From the NCBI RefSeq assembly GCF_030698175.1, contig NZ_JAUYNT010000039.1, positions 29,647 to 93,646 on the forward strand: a stretch of 64,000 nt of DNA, given 5' to 3'. The notes beneath the pieces were generated by a model, which was given only the letters and a program-made list of their open reading frames with translations, had not been told where the DNA came from and did not search any database. This document shows positions 27,874 to 38,656 of this stretch, in pieces; positions within the stretch are counted from its first letter, which is position 1, and every line of letters begins with the position of its first letter. Origin of the DNA: Pseudomonas sp. Its GTDB lineage: Bacteria; Pseudomonadota; Gammaproteobacteria; Pseudomonadales; Pseudomonadaceae. The position numbers and the translations under genes were made by a program.

Positions 27874-29133
27874 TTACTTGCGCTTCATCAGCTGGAAGAA
27901 CTCTTCATTAGTCTTGGTCGAACGCAACTTGTCCAAGAGGAACTCGATGGCGGCAATTTCGTCCATCGGGTGCAGCAGTTTGCGCAGAATCCACATACGC
28001 GACAGCTCTTCCTCGCCGGTCAGCAACTCTTCGCGGCGGGTGCCGGACTTGTTGATGTTGATGGCGGGAAACACGCGCTTCTCGGAAACCCGGCGATCAA
28101 GGATCAGCTCCATGTTGCCGGTACCCTTGAACTCTTCGTAGATCACTTCGTCCATCTTCGAGCCGGTTTCTACCAGCGCGGTGGCGATGATGGTCAGCGA
28201 GCCGCCTTCTTCGATGTTGCGCGCAGCGCCGAAGAAACGTTTCGGTTTCTCCAGGGCATGGGCATCGATACCACCGGTGAGCACCTTGCCGGAGCTTGGG
28301 ATCACGGTGTTATAGGCACGGGCCAAACGGGTGATGGAGTCGAGCAGGATGACCACGTCTTTCTTGTGCTCGACCAGGCGCTTGGCCTTCTCGATGACCA
28401 TTTCGGCCACTTGCACGTGACGGCTTGGCGGCTCGTCGAAAGTCGAAGCCACCACTTCGCCGCGCACGGTGCGCTGCATTTCGGTCACTTCTTCCGGACG
28501 TTCATCGATCAGCAACACGATCAGATGCACTTCCGGGTTGTTACGGGTGATGTTGGCCGCAATGTTCTGCAGCATGATGGTTTTACCGGCTTTCGGCGGC
28601 GCGACGATCAGGCCGCGCTGGCCTTTACCGATCGGCGCGCAGAGGTCAATCACCCGGCCGGTCAAGTCTTCGGTAGAGCCGTTGCCGGCTTCCATCTTCA
28701 TCCGCACCGTGGGGAACAACGGTGTCAGGTTTTCGAACAGAATCTTGTTTTTGGCGTTTTCCGGGCGATCGTAGTTGATCGTGTCGACCTTGAGCAGAGC
28801 GAAATAACGCTCACCTTCTTTTGGTGGACGGATTTTGCCGACTATGGTGTCGCCGGTACGCAGGTTGAAGCGGCGGATCTGGCTCGGCGAGACGTAAATG
28901 TCGTCTGGGCCGGCGAGATAGGAAGAGTCCGCGGAGCGCAGAAAACCGAAACCGTCCTGGAGAATTTCCAACACGCCATCACCGGAGATTTCATCGCCGC
29001 CGCGTGCGTGCTTCTTCAACAGGGAGAAAATAATGTCCTGCTTGCGCGAGCGGGCCATATTTTCGATGCCCATCTGTTCGGCCATGTCGAGCAGATCGGT
29101 AATGGGTTTTTGCTTGAGTTCAGTCAGATTCAT
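27874..29133 (-). CDS. rho: Transcription termination factor Rho
   Basis: Rho is the hexameric RNA helicase that ends transcription at unstructured C-rich RNA. From the ATG at 29133 the protein is 419 residues, the same as E. coli Rho. It has the N-terminal [10 protein letters not shown], the RNA-binding [10 protein letters not shown] region, Walker [13 protein letters not shown], Walker [17 protein letters not shown] and the Q-loop. The ORF track extends it 26 residues into the leader. No strong ribosome site precedes the ATG; rho is autogenously controlled in other bacteria. Confidence 0.97.
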   Translation of the reverse strand: MNLTELKQKPITDLLDMAEQMGIENMARSRKQDIIFSLLKKHARGGDEISGDGVLEILQDGFGFLRSADSSYLAGPDDIYVSPSQIRRFNLRTGDTIVGKIRPPKEGERYFALLKVDTINYDRPENAKNKILFENLTPLFPTVRMKMEAGNGSTEDLTGRVIDLCAPIGKGQRGLIVAPPKAGKTIMLQNIAANITRNNPEVHLIVLLIDERPEEVTEMQRTVRGEVVASTFDEPPSRHVQVAEMVIEKAKRLVEHKKDVVILLDSITRLARAYNTVIPSSGKVLTGGIDAHALEKPKRFFGAARNIEEGGSLTIIATALVETGSKMDEVIYEEFKGTGNMELILDRRVSEKRVFPAININKSGTRREELLTGEEELSRMWILRKLLHPMDEIAAIEFLLDKLRSTKTNEEFFQLMKRK

Positions 29134-29339
29134 AGGAATGACGTATTCATGAAAGAGGGAGGTAAGCACTTGGCTTAAGAGGCCGCGTCGCGAGAAAGGC
29201 GACAGGATCACTGCACTTATTCGGTGAACTTGGATGAATAAGAATGGAGTGGCGACGGCTGGTAGAGGGCAACGGAGAAACCGTTGCGAGCCGAATGTAA
29301 CACCGGCTTTTCGAGGCGTCTAGCCTCAAGCGTAAAAAA

Positions 29340-29356
29340 CCCCGCAGTGTGCGGGG
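29340..29356 (-). terminator. Intrinsic terminator of trxA
   Basis: CCCCGCA pairs with TGCGGGG around a 3-base loop and is followed on the minus strand by TTTTTT. This textbook terminator lies 54 bases past the trxA stop, so rho is expected to use its own promoter in the 200 bases that follow. Confidence 0.9.
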
Positions 29357-29409
29357 CTTTAGAGCAAGCAACTGAAGTGCTATTGGCGTCGCTCAGCAAC
29401 GCCGCACGA

Positions 29410-29736
29410 TCAGATGTTGCTGTCGAGGAACGCGGCCAATTGCGACTTGGACAGCGCGCCAACCTTGGTCGCTTCGACGTTGCCATCTTTGAACAACATC
29501 AGGGTCGGAATACCACGCACGCCGTATTTAGGCGGGGTGTCCTGGTTTTCGTCGATGTTCAGTTTGCACACTTTCAACTTACCTTGGTAAGTCTGGGCGA
29601 TCTCTTCGAGTACCGGTGCAATCATCTTGCACGGGCCACACCATTCGGCCCAATAGTCGACCAGCACCGCGCCCTCGGCTTTGAGCACGTCTTGCTCAAA
29701 ACTGGCGTCGGTGACATTGGTGATGAATTCGCTCAT
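29410..29736 (-). CDS. trxA: Thioredoxin 1
   Basis: Thioredoxin reduces protein disulfides in the cytoplasm. The 108-residue protein has the redox site WCGPC (Cys33, Cys36), the preceding VDYWAEW and the cis-Pro loop RGIPTL. The start at 29736 gives the family length; the ORF-track version adds 79 residues from the intergenic repeat region. Confidence 0.98.
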   Translation of the reverse strand: MSEFITNVTDASFEQDVLKAEGAVLVDYWAEWCGPCKMIAPVLEEIAQTYQGKLKVCKLNIDENQDTPPKYGVRGIPTLMLFKDGNVEATKVGALSKSQLAAFLDSNI

Positions 29737-29825
29737 GGAAAATCTCCGCGTTCGCAAGCAAAAGTGCTCATAAAGTGGCGCTAATGATAGCCCGCCTTGG
29801 CGCCGGCCGAAAGGCGCAGGCGATA

Positions 29826-30090
29826 GGTTCTGTTGACGCAAGCGCGCATGCCGCGACGGAGGCTGTCTTGTCGCAGGGCAAGACGCGAGGAGCGTGGTTT
29901 GGTCATTCCAAACGAGCGACGAGTAACGCCGCCCTGCGACAAGACAGCACCGTCCCTTCGGGTTGCGCGTCAAAGCCCGCCATGCGGTGTTGCAGGACTT
30001 GACAAGGGAATGACCATTGCCAGCGTCCTGCGCCTAGCCTGGCGGGCTTTGACGCGGCAACGCGGCGCGCTCGCTTGCGGCAACAGAACC
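29826..30090. repeat. 265 bp nested inverted-repeat element between trxA and ppx
   Basis: Outer arms 29826-29855 and 30061-30090 are inverted copies with 26 of 30 positions identical. Inside are two further hairpins: A at 29862-29948 with 18 bp perfect arms and an apex GTTTGG-TCATT-CCAAAC, and B at 29967-30055 with 16 bp perfect arms, a one-base-bulged extension and an inner GCAGGAC/GTCCTGC stem. It sits centrally in the 500-base gap between divergent trxA and ppx, leaving room for a promoter on each side. No coding potential seen. Confidence 0.82.
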
Positions 30091-30238
30091 CACGCTTCGC
30101 TATCGCGATAACGGGTAGAATCGATCAATCGACCACGCAGTGGCGGCGCGACATGGCGCCGCGCTTAGCCTAATCCGCGTTGGCCTCGCCCGCCGATCAT
30201 GGCAGGATGTCGCCGTTCTGCACCGAGACCCGCCCATC

Positions 30239-31741
30239 ATGTTGCCAACCGCTGCCAAGCATTTCCCGATGATCGCCGCCATTGACCTTGGCTCGAATAG
30301 CTTTCACATGGTCCTGGCCAAGGCCGATCATGGTGAAATTCGTATCCTCGAACGGCTTGGCGAAAAAGTTCAGCTGGCCGCCGGACTCGACGATCAGCGC
30401 CTGCTCAGTGAAGAAGCGATCCAGCGCGGGCTCGACTGCCTGCGCCGCTTTGCTCAGCTGATTACCGGTTTGCCGGAAGGCGCGGTGCGGATTGTCGGTA
30501 CCAACGCCCTGCGGGAAGCGCGCAACTGTGCCGAGTTTATCCGCCGCGCGGAAGAAATCCTCGGCCATCCGGTGGAGGTAATTTCCGGCCGTGAAGAGGC
30601 CCGCCTGATTTACCTCGGCGTCTCCCACAGCAGCGCCGACACCCCGGGCAAACGCCTGGTGGTGGACATCGGCGGTGGCAGCACCGAATTTATCATTGGC
30701 CAGCGCTTCGAGCCCTTGCTGCGGGAAAGCCTGCAAATGGGCTGCGTAAGTTTTACCCAGCGCTATTTTCGCGACGGCAAAATCACCGCCGCCCGCTATG
30801 CCCAGGCCTATACCGCAGCGCGCCTAGAGCTGATGGGTATCGAATACGCCCTGCACCGTCTGGGCTGGCAAGAAGCCCTCGGCGCCTCGGGCACCATTCG
30901 CTCGATTGGCCTGGTGATCAAGGCCGCCGGGCATGGCAATGGTGAGGTCAACGCCGAAGGCTTGGCCTGGCTCAAGCGCAAAGTGCTCAAGCTCGGCGAC
31001 GTCGACAAGCTCGAACTGGATGGTATCAAACCGGATCGGCGCGGCGTGTTCCCGGCCGGCTTGGCGATTATGGAAGCCATCTTCGATGCCATGAAGCTCG
31101 CCAGCATGAACCACTCCGAAGGCGCCCTGCGTGAAGGCGTGCTCTACGACCTGCTGGGCCGGCATGTGCATGAAGATGTGCGCGAGCGCACCCTGGGCGC
31201 GTTGATGGAGCGCTACCACGTCGACCTCGAGCAGGCCGCACGGGTTGAAGCCAAGGCCCTCGGCGCCCTGGAAAAAGTCGCGCCGATCTGGCAGCTAACC
31301 GACGACTGGCAGCGCGAGCTGCTCAGCTGGGCCGCGCGAGTGCATGAGCTGGGCCTGGATATTGCGCACTACCAGTACCACAAGCACGGCGCCTACCTGA
31401 TCGAGCACTCCGATCTGGCTGGCTTTTCGCGGCTCGACCAGCAAATGCTGGCGCTGCTGGTGCGCGGCCACCGACGCAATATCCCCCGCGACAAACTCAG
31501 CGACTTTGGCGATCACAGCCAAACACTGCTGCGCCTCTGCGTGCTGCTGCGTTTTGCGATTTTGTTCCACCATATCCGCGGTGGCCAGGAGATGCCCCAG
31601 GTCGAGTTGATTGCCGGGCCGCAGAGCCTGGATGTGCAATTCCCCGACGGCTGGCTGCAGGCCAACCCGTTGACCCAAGCCGACTTCGCCCAAGAAGCCG
31701 AGTGGCTGAGCCGCACCGGCTTCAACCTGCGGGTACGCTAG
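30239..31741 (+). CDS. ppx: Exopolyphosphatase
   Basis: Ppx releases phosphate from the ends of long polyphosphate chains. The 500-residue protein has the actin-fold phosphate motifs [26 protein letters not shown] and [12 protein letters not shown], plus the C-terminal HD-like helical domain typical of Ppx/GppA. I chose ATG 30239 by family length; the ORF track starts 33 codons earlier and an ATG at 30269 is also possible. It converges on ppk, which makes the polymer, with a REPIN and a bidirectional terminator between them. Confidence 0.93.
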   Translation: MLPTAAKHFPMIAAIDLGSNSFHMVLAKADHGEIRILERLGEKVQLAAGLDDQRLLSEEAIQRGLDCLRRFAQLITGLPEGAVRIVGTNALREARNCAEFIRRAEEILGHPVEVISGREEARLIYLGVSHSSADTPGKRLVVDIGGGSTEFIIGQRFEPLLRESLQMGCVSFTQRYFRDGKITAARYAQAYTAARLELMGIEYALHRLGWQEALGASGTIRSIGLVIKAAGHGNGEVNAEGLAWLKRKVLKLGDVDKLELDGIKPDRRGVFPAGLAIMEAIFDAMKLASMNHSEGALREGVLYDLLGRHVHEDVRERTLGALMERYHVDLEQAARVEAKALGALEKVAPIWQLTDDWQRELLSWAARVHELGLDIAHYQYHKHGAYLIEHSDLAGFSRLDQQMLALLVRGHRRNIPRDKLSDFGDHSQTLLRLCVLLRFAILFHHIRGGQEMPQVELIAGPQSLDVQFPDGWLQANPLTQADFAQEAEWLSRTGFNLRVR

Positions 31742-31899
31742 CCGCAGGCCGGCATGGCGCAATCTGCGAGCCGATAAAAAGGCGCTGCCCCAATTATGCG
31801 TTGCAAAGCGCAAGTCCTGTAGCCTCTGTTTTTTGATCCAGATGGATATGGGAAAAAGAATGGCTGCCCTGCAGGATTGTCAGCGTACTCACGCTTGCT

Positions 31900-31986
31900 T
31901 CGCGGATAAATCCGCTCCTACACAAACCCGGCTCCGGCAACAGCTCCATCGGCTGACCAGCCCTGTAGGAGCGGATTTATCCGCGA
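31900..31986. repeat. REPIN (two inverted REP sequences)
   Basis: Two perfect 23 bp arms, built on GGAGCGGATTTATCCGCGA, face each other across a 41-base spacer (31900-31922 and 31964-31986). This is the classical Pseudomonas REP doublet, mobilised by RAYT transposases encoded elsewhere. It lies in the roughly 400-base region between convergent ppx and ppk. The 150 bases before it hold nothing recognisable. Confidence 0.93.
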
Positions 31987-32070
31987 TTGGCCGGTGCAGA
32001 CAGCACAAGCATCGAGACTGATTCCCTCTCTCGAAAGGTTACGTTCTTTACAACACGTAACTGGTACAGG

Positions 32071-32122
32071 GCTAATAAAAAACGCCCCGTCAGCTGAGCT
32101 GTACGGGGCGTTTTTTATTAGC
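32071..32122. terminator. Bidirectional terminator between ppx and ppk
   Basis: A perfect 20 bp stem (GCTAATAAAAAACGCCCCGT and its complement) with a 12-base loop, itself containing CAGC-TGA-GCTG, has A/T runs on both sides of the GC core. It serves ppx on the plus strand and ppk on the minus strand. Confidence 0.93.
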
Positions 32123-32139
32123 CGCTAAAACCGCGCCTG

Positions 32140-34338
32140 CTAGCGCACGGGCGGCGGACTGGTGAGTTTTTCCAACAGCATGGTCTGGGCATTACGCGCG
32201 TGCTGATTGCCGCTCGGGCTGCTGCGTACATAACGGCCATCGGACTGCAGCAGCCAGCTCTGGGTGTTATCGCTTAGGTAGGCCTCAAGTTCCTTTTTCA
32301 CCCGCAACAGCAAGCGTTTGCCCTCAATCGGGAAGCAGGTCTCGACGCGCTTGTCGAGGTTGCGTTCCATCAGGTCGGCACTGGACAGGTACAACTGCTC
32401 ATCGCCACCGTTGTAGAAGTAGTAGATGCGGCTGTGCTCCAGGAAGCGACCGATAATCGAACGCACATGGATGTTATGCGACACCCCCGGCACACCCGGC
32501 CGCAGGCAGCACATGCCGCGCACCACCATGTCGATCTTCACGCCGCACTGACTGGCCTTGTACAGGGCGCGGATGATCTTCGGGTCGGTCACCGAGTTGA
32601 CCTTGAACATGATGTGCGCAGGCTTGCCTTCGCTGGCCTGCAGGGTTTCGCGGGCAATCATGTCGAGAATGCCCTTCTTCAGGGTGAAGGGTGCGTGCAG
32701 CAACTTCTTCATGCGCAGGGTTTTACCCATGCCGATCAGCTGGCTGAACAGCTTGGAAACGTCTTCGCAAAGCGCTTCATCGGAGGTCAGCAGGCTGTAG
32801 TCGGTGTACAGCTTGGCGTTGCCGGCGTGGTAGTTGCCGGTGCCCATATGCGCGTAACGAACGATCTCGCCATTTTCGCGGCGTAAAATCAGCATCATCT
32901 TGGCGTGGGTTTTAAACCCCACCACGCCGTAAATCACCACCGCGCCGGCCGCCTGTAAACGGCTGGCCAGCAGCAGGTTGGACTCTTCATCGAAGCGCGC
33001 GCGCAGCTCGATAACCGCCGTCACTTCCTTGCCGTTACGCGCGGCGTCCACCAGCGCATCGACGATCTCGGAGTTGGCCCCGGAGCGATACAAGGTCTGG
33101 CGCACCGCCAATACTTGCGGGTCTTTGGCGGCCTGGCGCAGCAAGTCGACCACCGGGGTGAAGGACTCAAAAGGGTGCAGCAGCAAGATGTCCTGCTTGC
33201 TGACCACGCTGAAGATGTTCTCGCTGTTTTGCAGCAGCTTGGGGATCACCGGGGTAAACGGCTTGCACTGCAATTCCGGGTGGCTGGCCAGCCCGGTGAT
33301 GCTAAACAGCCGCGTCAGATTGACCGGACCATTGACCCGGTACAGCTCGCTCTCGCTCAGGCTGAACTGCTTGAGCAGGTAATCGGCCAAGTGTTGCGGG
33401 CAGGTGTCGGCCACTTCCAAACGCACGGCGTCGCCATAACGGCGCGAGAACAACTCGCCGCGCAGGGCCCGCGCCAAGTCTTCGACGTCTTCGGTATCCA
33501 CCGCCAAATCGGCGTTGCGGGTCAGGCGGAACTGGTAGCAGCCCTTGACCTTCATGCCCTGAAACAAGTCATCGGCATGGGCGTGGATCATCGACGACAA
33601 GAACACGTAGTTGGCGCCAGGGCCGCCGATATCTTCCGGCACCTTGATGACCCGCGGCAATAACCGCGGCGCCGGGATGATGGCCAAGCCCGAGTCGCGA
33701 CCAAAGGCATCGACGCCTTCCAGTTCGACGATAAAGTTCAGGCTCTTGTTCACCAACAAGGGGAATGGATGGGTTGGATCCAGGCCAATCGGGGTGATGA
33801 TCGGCGCGATCTCATCGCGGAAATAACGCCGCACCCAGGCTTTGAGCTTCGGTGTCCAGTGCCGGCGGCGGATAAAACGCACATGGTGTTTTTCCAGCGC
33901 CGGCAACAACGCGTCGTTGAGGATCGCGTATTGACGTTCGACCTGCTCGTGCACCAGCTCGGCAATCCGCGCCAACACTTGATGCGGCTGCAGGCCATCG
34001 GCACCGGCGGTCTCGCGGGCGAAGGTGATTTGCTTCTTCAGCCCGGCGACGCGAATCTCGAAGAACTCATCGAGGTTGCTGGAGAAGATCAGCAGAAACT
34101 TCAGTCGCTCCAGCAGCGGATAGGACTCATCCAGCGCCTGCTCAAGCACGCGAATATTAAACTTCAGCTGCGACAGCTCGCGGTGAATATACAAGCTGCT
34201 GTCATCCAGCCCCGGCACCACATACACCGCCGGCGTAGGCGCGGCGACCGGCTCAACTGCCACCAGTGTCTCCAGCACTTCAGCCACCACGGGCGGCTCT
34301 GCGGGCACGGGGTTGTCGCTGAGTCCTTCGGTATTCAT
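32140..34338 (-). CDS. ppk: Polyphosphate kinase 1
   Basis: PPK1 makes polyphosphate from ATP. The 732-residue protein has a low-complexity N-terminal extension of about 45 residues, then the N and head domains ([12 protein letters not shown]) and two phospholipase-D-like catalytic domains. GFKTHAKMM places the autophosphorylated histidine at 478, and EHSRIYYF holds the second catalytic histidine. AGGACGAG precedes the ATG. It is 18 bases from the hemB stop and may share a transcript with it. Confidence 0.96.
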   Translation of the reverse strand: MNTEGLSDNPVPAEPPVVAEVLETLVAVEPVAAPTPAVYVVPGLDDSSLYIHRELSQLKFNIRVLEQALDESYPLLERLKFLLIFSSNLDEFFEIRVAGLKKQITFARETAGADGLQPHQVLARIAELVHEQVERQYAILNDALLPALEKHHVRFIRRRHWTPKLKAWVRRYFRDEIAPIITPIGLDPTHPFPLLVNKSLNFIVELEGVDAFGRDSGLAIIPAPRLLPRVIKVPEDIGGPGANYVFLSSMIHAHADDLFQGMKVKGCYQFRLTRNADLAVDTEDVEDLARALRGELFSRRYGDAVRLEVADTCPQHLADYLLKQFSLSESELYRVNGPVNLTRLFSITGLASHPELQCKPFTPVIPKLLQNSENIFSVVSKQDILLLHPFESFTPVVDLLRQAAKDPQVLAVRQTLYRSGANSEIVDALVDAARNGKEVTAVIELRARFDEESNLLLASRLQAAGAVVIYGVVGFKTHAKMMLILRRENGEIVRYAHMGTGNYHAGNAKLYTDYSLLTSDEALCEDVSKLFSQLIGMGKTLRMKKLLHAPFTLKKGILDMIARETLQASEGKPAHIMFKVNSVTDPKIIRALYKASQCGVKIDMVVRGMCCLRPGVPGVSHNIHVRSIIGRFLEHSRIYYFYNGGDEQLYLSSADLMERNLDKRVETCFPIEGKRLLLRVKKELEAYLSDNTQSWLLQSDGRYVRSSPSGNQHARNAQTMLLEKLTSPPPVR

Positions 34339-34356
34339 TTGCTCGTCCTAGGGGGC

Positions 34357-35379
<1,023 letters not shown>

Positions 35380-35589
35380 CTAAGCCCGCGCAGGCGAGCG
35401 AGTGTGACAGTTATAAGCGGACATTATGACTAAAGCATGACGACTGCTGCAAAGCTGCGGCGACGCGTCGCATTTAGCCCAGGCTAAGCACTAAAGACAT
35501 TGTCCGCAGCGGCGTCCACGGCTACCAGCGCTTTCCCACAACGACTGGAAGGGTTAGGCTGCCGACTCTTTTCCGTACGCGTCGCCATT

Positions 35590-36147
35590 ATGCTCGAACA
35601 ATTTTTACAGGATTTCGGCTATTTCGCCCTGTTTCTCGGAACTTTCTTCGAGGGCGAAACTATTTTGGTGCTGGCCGGATTTCTTGCCGCGCGCGAGTAC
35701 ATGAACATCTATACGGTGATTATCACGGCGTTTTTCGGCAGCTATGCCGGCGATCAGCTCTGGTATTACCTGGGCCGGCATAAAGGCCGCCAACTGCTGG
35801 CACGCAAACCTAACTGGCAAGCCATGGGCGACCGCGCGTTGCGGCTGATTAGCCGTCACCCAGATTTATGGGTGCTGAGTTTTCGCTTCTTCTACGGTTT
35901 GCGCACCGTGATGCCGGTGGCCATCGGCTTGTCCGGCTACCCGCCGCTACGCTACCTGATCTTGAATGGCATAGGCGCGATCGTCTGGGCGGTGGCCTTG
36001 GGCAGCGCCGCCTTCCATTTCGGCGCAGCCATGGAAAGCCTGCTCGGCGACATCAAGCGCTATGAGTTCTGGGTGCTCGGCGGACTGATTTTAGTCGGCT
36101 TCATCCTCTGGCTACGACGCCGCCTCAAGAAAGCCCAAGCCGTCTAA
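35590..36147 (+). CDS. DedA family membrane protein
   Basis: DedA proteins act in polyprenyl-phosphate or lipid flipping and membrane homeostasis. The 185-residue protein has FFEGETILVLAGFLAA near the N-terminus, the GD-x-x-W-Y motif in GSYAGDQLWYYLGR, the conserved FRFFYGLRTVMPVAIG and a basic C-terminus. The start at 35590 follows family alignment; no clear ribosome site is seen. Its last 36 bases overlap the end of the convergent hydroxylase gene. Confidence 0.9.
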   Translation: MLEQFLQDFGYFALFLGTFFEGETILVLAGFLAAREYMNIYTVIITAFFGSYAGDQLWYYLGRHKGRQLLARKPNWQAMGDRALRLISRHPDLWVLSFRFFYGLRTVMPVAIGLSGYPPLRYLILNGIGAIVWAVALGSAAFHFGAAMESLLGDIKRYEFWVLGGLILVGFILWLRRRLKKAQAV

Positions 36148-37374
36148 GCGGCGTTTAAACAGCCCCCGCAGGCGCCACAACCACAGCGCACTGCCCAGGC
36201 TGTAAACGCCGACCAGCGCCCAGCTGGCAGCAGCCAAGGGCAAGAGTTCGGCCTGCTGCAGCCAGTACAGCAACGGCACATTCAGCAGCAAGCGCAACGC
36301 CTCCAGCCACAACGCCGCCGGGCGACTCTCCAGCCACTGGCCAAAGCCATACAAACTAAACGCCACCCAGCACCAAGCGGCTAACAGCAGCGCGGGCGTG
36401 AGGCTGGCACTGATCGCCAGCAAATAGCTGCCGGCCAGCAGGCACAACGCAAATTGCAGCCCGACATAGCATTTTTGCCCAGTGGCCAACGGCACTTCGT
36501 ATTTCACAAACTGGCTGAGTTCGGGCTTGCTCAAGGGGTACTTGGCGGCCACATCCGCCGGCCGCCAACCAGTGGGCATAAACCAGATGCGCAGCTTGTC
36601 CGAGATCGCCTCAGCGCGCGCCGCGTCGTGCCACAGCTGGGCATAAAACTGCAGATTGGCCCACAGCGGATTCCAGCTGGCCAGCGGCGTGGTCACCCCG
36701 AAAACCACCGGCTGCTCGTCCAACTCCTCTTGAAAGGTGCCAAACAACCGATCCCACAGAATAAACACGCCGCCGTAATTGCGGTCCATATACACCGCGT
36801 TTTGCGCATGGTGGGCACGGTGGTTGGAGGGGGTCACAAACACCCATTCAAACCAGCCAAGCTTGGGGATATGCCGGGTGTGCACCCAAAACTGATAGAG
36901 CAAATTCAACGCCGCCACGCTCAAAAACACCAGCGGCGGCACGCCCAACAGAGCCATCGGCAGGTAGAAGATCCAGCCGAAGATAAACCCGCTGCTGCTC
37001 TGGCGCAGGGCCGTCGACAGGTTGTAATCCTCACTCTGGTGATGCACCGAGTGTGCGGCCCAGAGCACATTGCGCTCATGCCCTAAGCGGTGGTTCCAGT
37101 AGTAGCAAAAGTCATACAGCACAAAGGCCAGCAGCCAGACCCACAGCGGCTCAGCCGACATTTCAAACAGCGCCAGATGCTCCCAGGCCAAGGCATAGGT
37201 CAGCAGCCCGAGGCCCTTGGTCAGCAGCCCGCTGATCTGCGACAGCACACCGGCGCTGAGGCTGTTGATCGCATCCGCCAGCCGATAAGTGCTGAGCCCA
37301 CGCCAGCGATCAACCAGTAGTTCCAGGCCGATCAGCAGAAAGAAAAACGGAATCGCGTATAACACGTAGTTCAT
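36112..37374 (-). CDS. Fatty acid hydroxylase / sterol desaturase superfamily membrane protein
   Basis: Members are di-iron membrane oxygenases. The 420-residue protein carries the histidine clusters HRLGHE, HSVHHQSE and HRAHH on the cytoplasmic side of several N-terminal helices, then a C-terminal region (about 280-410) with four more hydrophobic segments. This layout resembles alkylglycerol monooxygenase (TMEM195) more than a simple C5 desaturase. Substrate unknown. The coding end overlaps dedA tail to tail by 36 bases. Confidence 0.88.
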   Translation of the reverse strand: MNYVLYAIPFFFLLIGLELLVDRWRGLSTYRLADAINSLSAGVLSQISGLLTKGLGLLTYALAWEHLALFEMSAEPLWVWLLAFVLYDFCYYWNHRLGHERNVLWAAHSVHHQSEDYNLSTALRQSSSGFIFGWIFYLPMALLGVPPLVFLSVAALNLLYQFWVHTRHIPKLGWFEWVFVTPSNHRAHHAQNAVYMDRNYGGVFILWDRLFGTFQEELDEQPVVFGVTTPLASWNPLWANLQFYAQLWHDAARAEAISDKLRIWFMPTGWRPADVAAKYPLSKPELSQFVKYEVPLATGQKCYVGLQFALCLLAGSYLLAISASLTPALLLAAWCWVAFSLYGFGQWLESRPAALWLEALRLLLNVPLLYWLQQAELLPLAAASWALVGVYSLGSALWLWRLRGLFKRRLDGLGFLEAAS

Positions 37375-37641
37375 GAGTCACCCATGGCATGGCCGCAACT
37401 ACCCGGCTAGGTTGGCCAGTTGAGTTGGCCGGCTTAAGCCTAGCCCAGCAGCGCAGCGCAACCGCGACGGCAAGTGACAAAGCAAGCGGCATTTGGCGAC
37501 AGCCGCCGGCAACCAACAGCGACCGGCGCCAGCAAAGTGCGGGCTATTGCGCCAACGGTCCCGCCAGTTACGCCGCCGCACTGGCTAAATCGCTGTTACT
37601 GCGCCAGCCTAGCGCTTCTGACTCTCTCGCCTAGGTTCGCC

Positions 37642-38112
37642 ATGACTACCGCTCCGTTCGAACTCACCGCCGACCTGCACGACGCACTGCAGGGTTTCCT
37701 CAAGCGGATTCCGTTCAATCAGGTGCTGGGCATTGAGCTGGGCGAAATGAGCACGCAAAAGGTGCTGATGTACCTGCCGATGAAGCCCGAGTTAATCGGC
37801 AACTTCCTGCACGGCATCTTGCACGGCGGGGTGATTTCATCGCTGCTGGATGTGGCGGGCGGCGCCATGGCGCTGATCGGCGCCTTCGAGCGGCATCAGC
37901 ATTTGTCCGGCGCCGAGCGCCTGAGCAAACTGTCGAAGCTCGGCACCATCGACCTGCGCGTCGACTACCTGCGCCCCGGCCGCGGCCAACGCTTTACCGC
38001 CCAGGCGGTGCTGCTGCGCTCGGGCAACAAGGTGGCGGTGGTACGCACCGAGCTGCACTCGGACGATGGCACCTTGGTGGCGGTTGGTACCGGCACTTAT
38101 CTGTGCGGTTAA
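37642..38112 (+). CDS. Thioesterase family protein (PaaI-like hotdog fold)
   Basis: The 156-residue protein has the hotdog signature LHGILHGGVISSLLDVAGG with the catalytic-type Asp/Gly pattern, then RVDYLRPGRGQRF and AVVRTELHSDDGTLVAVGTGTY. It likely hydrolyses acyl-CoA or aryl-CoA thioesters. The start follows family alignment; the ORF track adds 56 residues from upstream. The 267 bases between it and the hydroxylase gene show no further feature. Confidence 0.88.
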   Translation: MTTAPFELTADLHDALQGFLKRIPFNQVLGIELGEMSTQKVLMYLPMKPELIGNFLHGILHGGVISSLLDVAGGAMALIGAFERHQHLSGAERLSKLSKLGTIDLRVDYLRPGRGQRFTAQAVLLRSGNKVAVVRTELHSDDGTLVAVGTGTYLCG

Positions 38113-38122
38113 GGATGGAAAA

Positions 38123-38140
38123 GTGGGGAGTGGGGAGTGG
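38123..38140 (+). repeat. G-rich tandem repeat
   Basis: GTGGGGAGTGGGGAGTGG is about two and a half copies of a 7-base unit, just after the thioesterase stop. It resembles the longer G-rich array at 42144-42174. It has only two full G4 runs, so quadruplex formation by this copy alone is unlikely. Confidence 0.5.
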
Positions 38141-38156
38141 AAAATCGCCCGTGACC

Positions 38157-38181
38157 GTAGCCCGGATGTAATCTGGGCTAC
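38157..38181. terminator. Palindromic terminator between thioesterase and yaiI genes
   Basis: GTAGCCCGGAT and ATCTGGGCTAC pair with one G-T type mismatch around a 3-base loop. It is placed between convergent genes and touches the yaiI stop. There is no clear T run. Such GTAGCCCGGAT palindromes recur in Pseudomonas genomes. Confidence 0.55.
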
Positions 38182-38630
38182 GCGCGCATCAAGCGGGTAA
38201 GAATACGGTCTAGGGCATTGGCGAAGGCTTGCTTGTCGCGCTCGCCATAGGCGCCCTGACCGCCGCTCATCTGCCCCTGCTCGCGCAGTTCGGTGAACAG
38301 ATTACGCACCGCCAGGCGCTCGCCCATATTGCCTGAGTCGAACTCCTTGCCACGCGGATCGAGGGCCGCCACGCCTTTTTTGATCAGGCGGTCGGCCAGC
38401 GGAATATCGCTGCAAATCACCAGCTCACCGGGCACCGCATGCTCGACCAGATAATCATCGGCGGCATCCGGGCCGCTGGGCACCACGATCAATTTAACGC
38501 AGGCAAAGGCCGGCTTGATCTGCGCCTGACCCGCCACCAGCACCACCTCAAACTGGCGCTTGAGGGCGAACTTGACCAGCTGATCCTTGGCCGCCTTAGG
38601 GCAGGCGTCGGCATCAATCCAGACCCGCAT
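38178..38630 (-). CDS. YaiI/YqxD (DUF188) family protein
   Basis: The 150-residue protein starts MRVWIDADACPK and contains SDIPLADRLIKKG and LDPRGKEFDSGN, hallmarks of DUF188, a PIN-like fold with conserved acidic residues; no activity is established. GGGGAGG lies upstream of the chosen ATG. The ORF track adds 36 residues that overlap the FTR1 gene end. Confidence 0.92.
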   Translation of the reverse strand: MRVWIDADACPKAAKDQLVKFALKRQFEVVLVAGQAQIKPAFACVKLIVVPSGPDAADDYLVEHAVPGELVICSDIPLADRLIKKGVAALDPRGKEFDSGNMGERLAVRNLFTELREQGQMSGGQGAYGERDKQAFANALDRILTRLMRA

Positions 38631-38656
38631 AGACCTCCCCTCACTCAGGTCCATCA

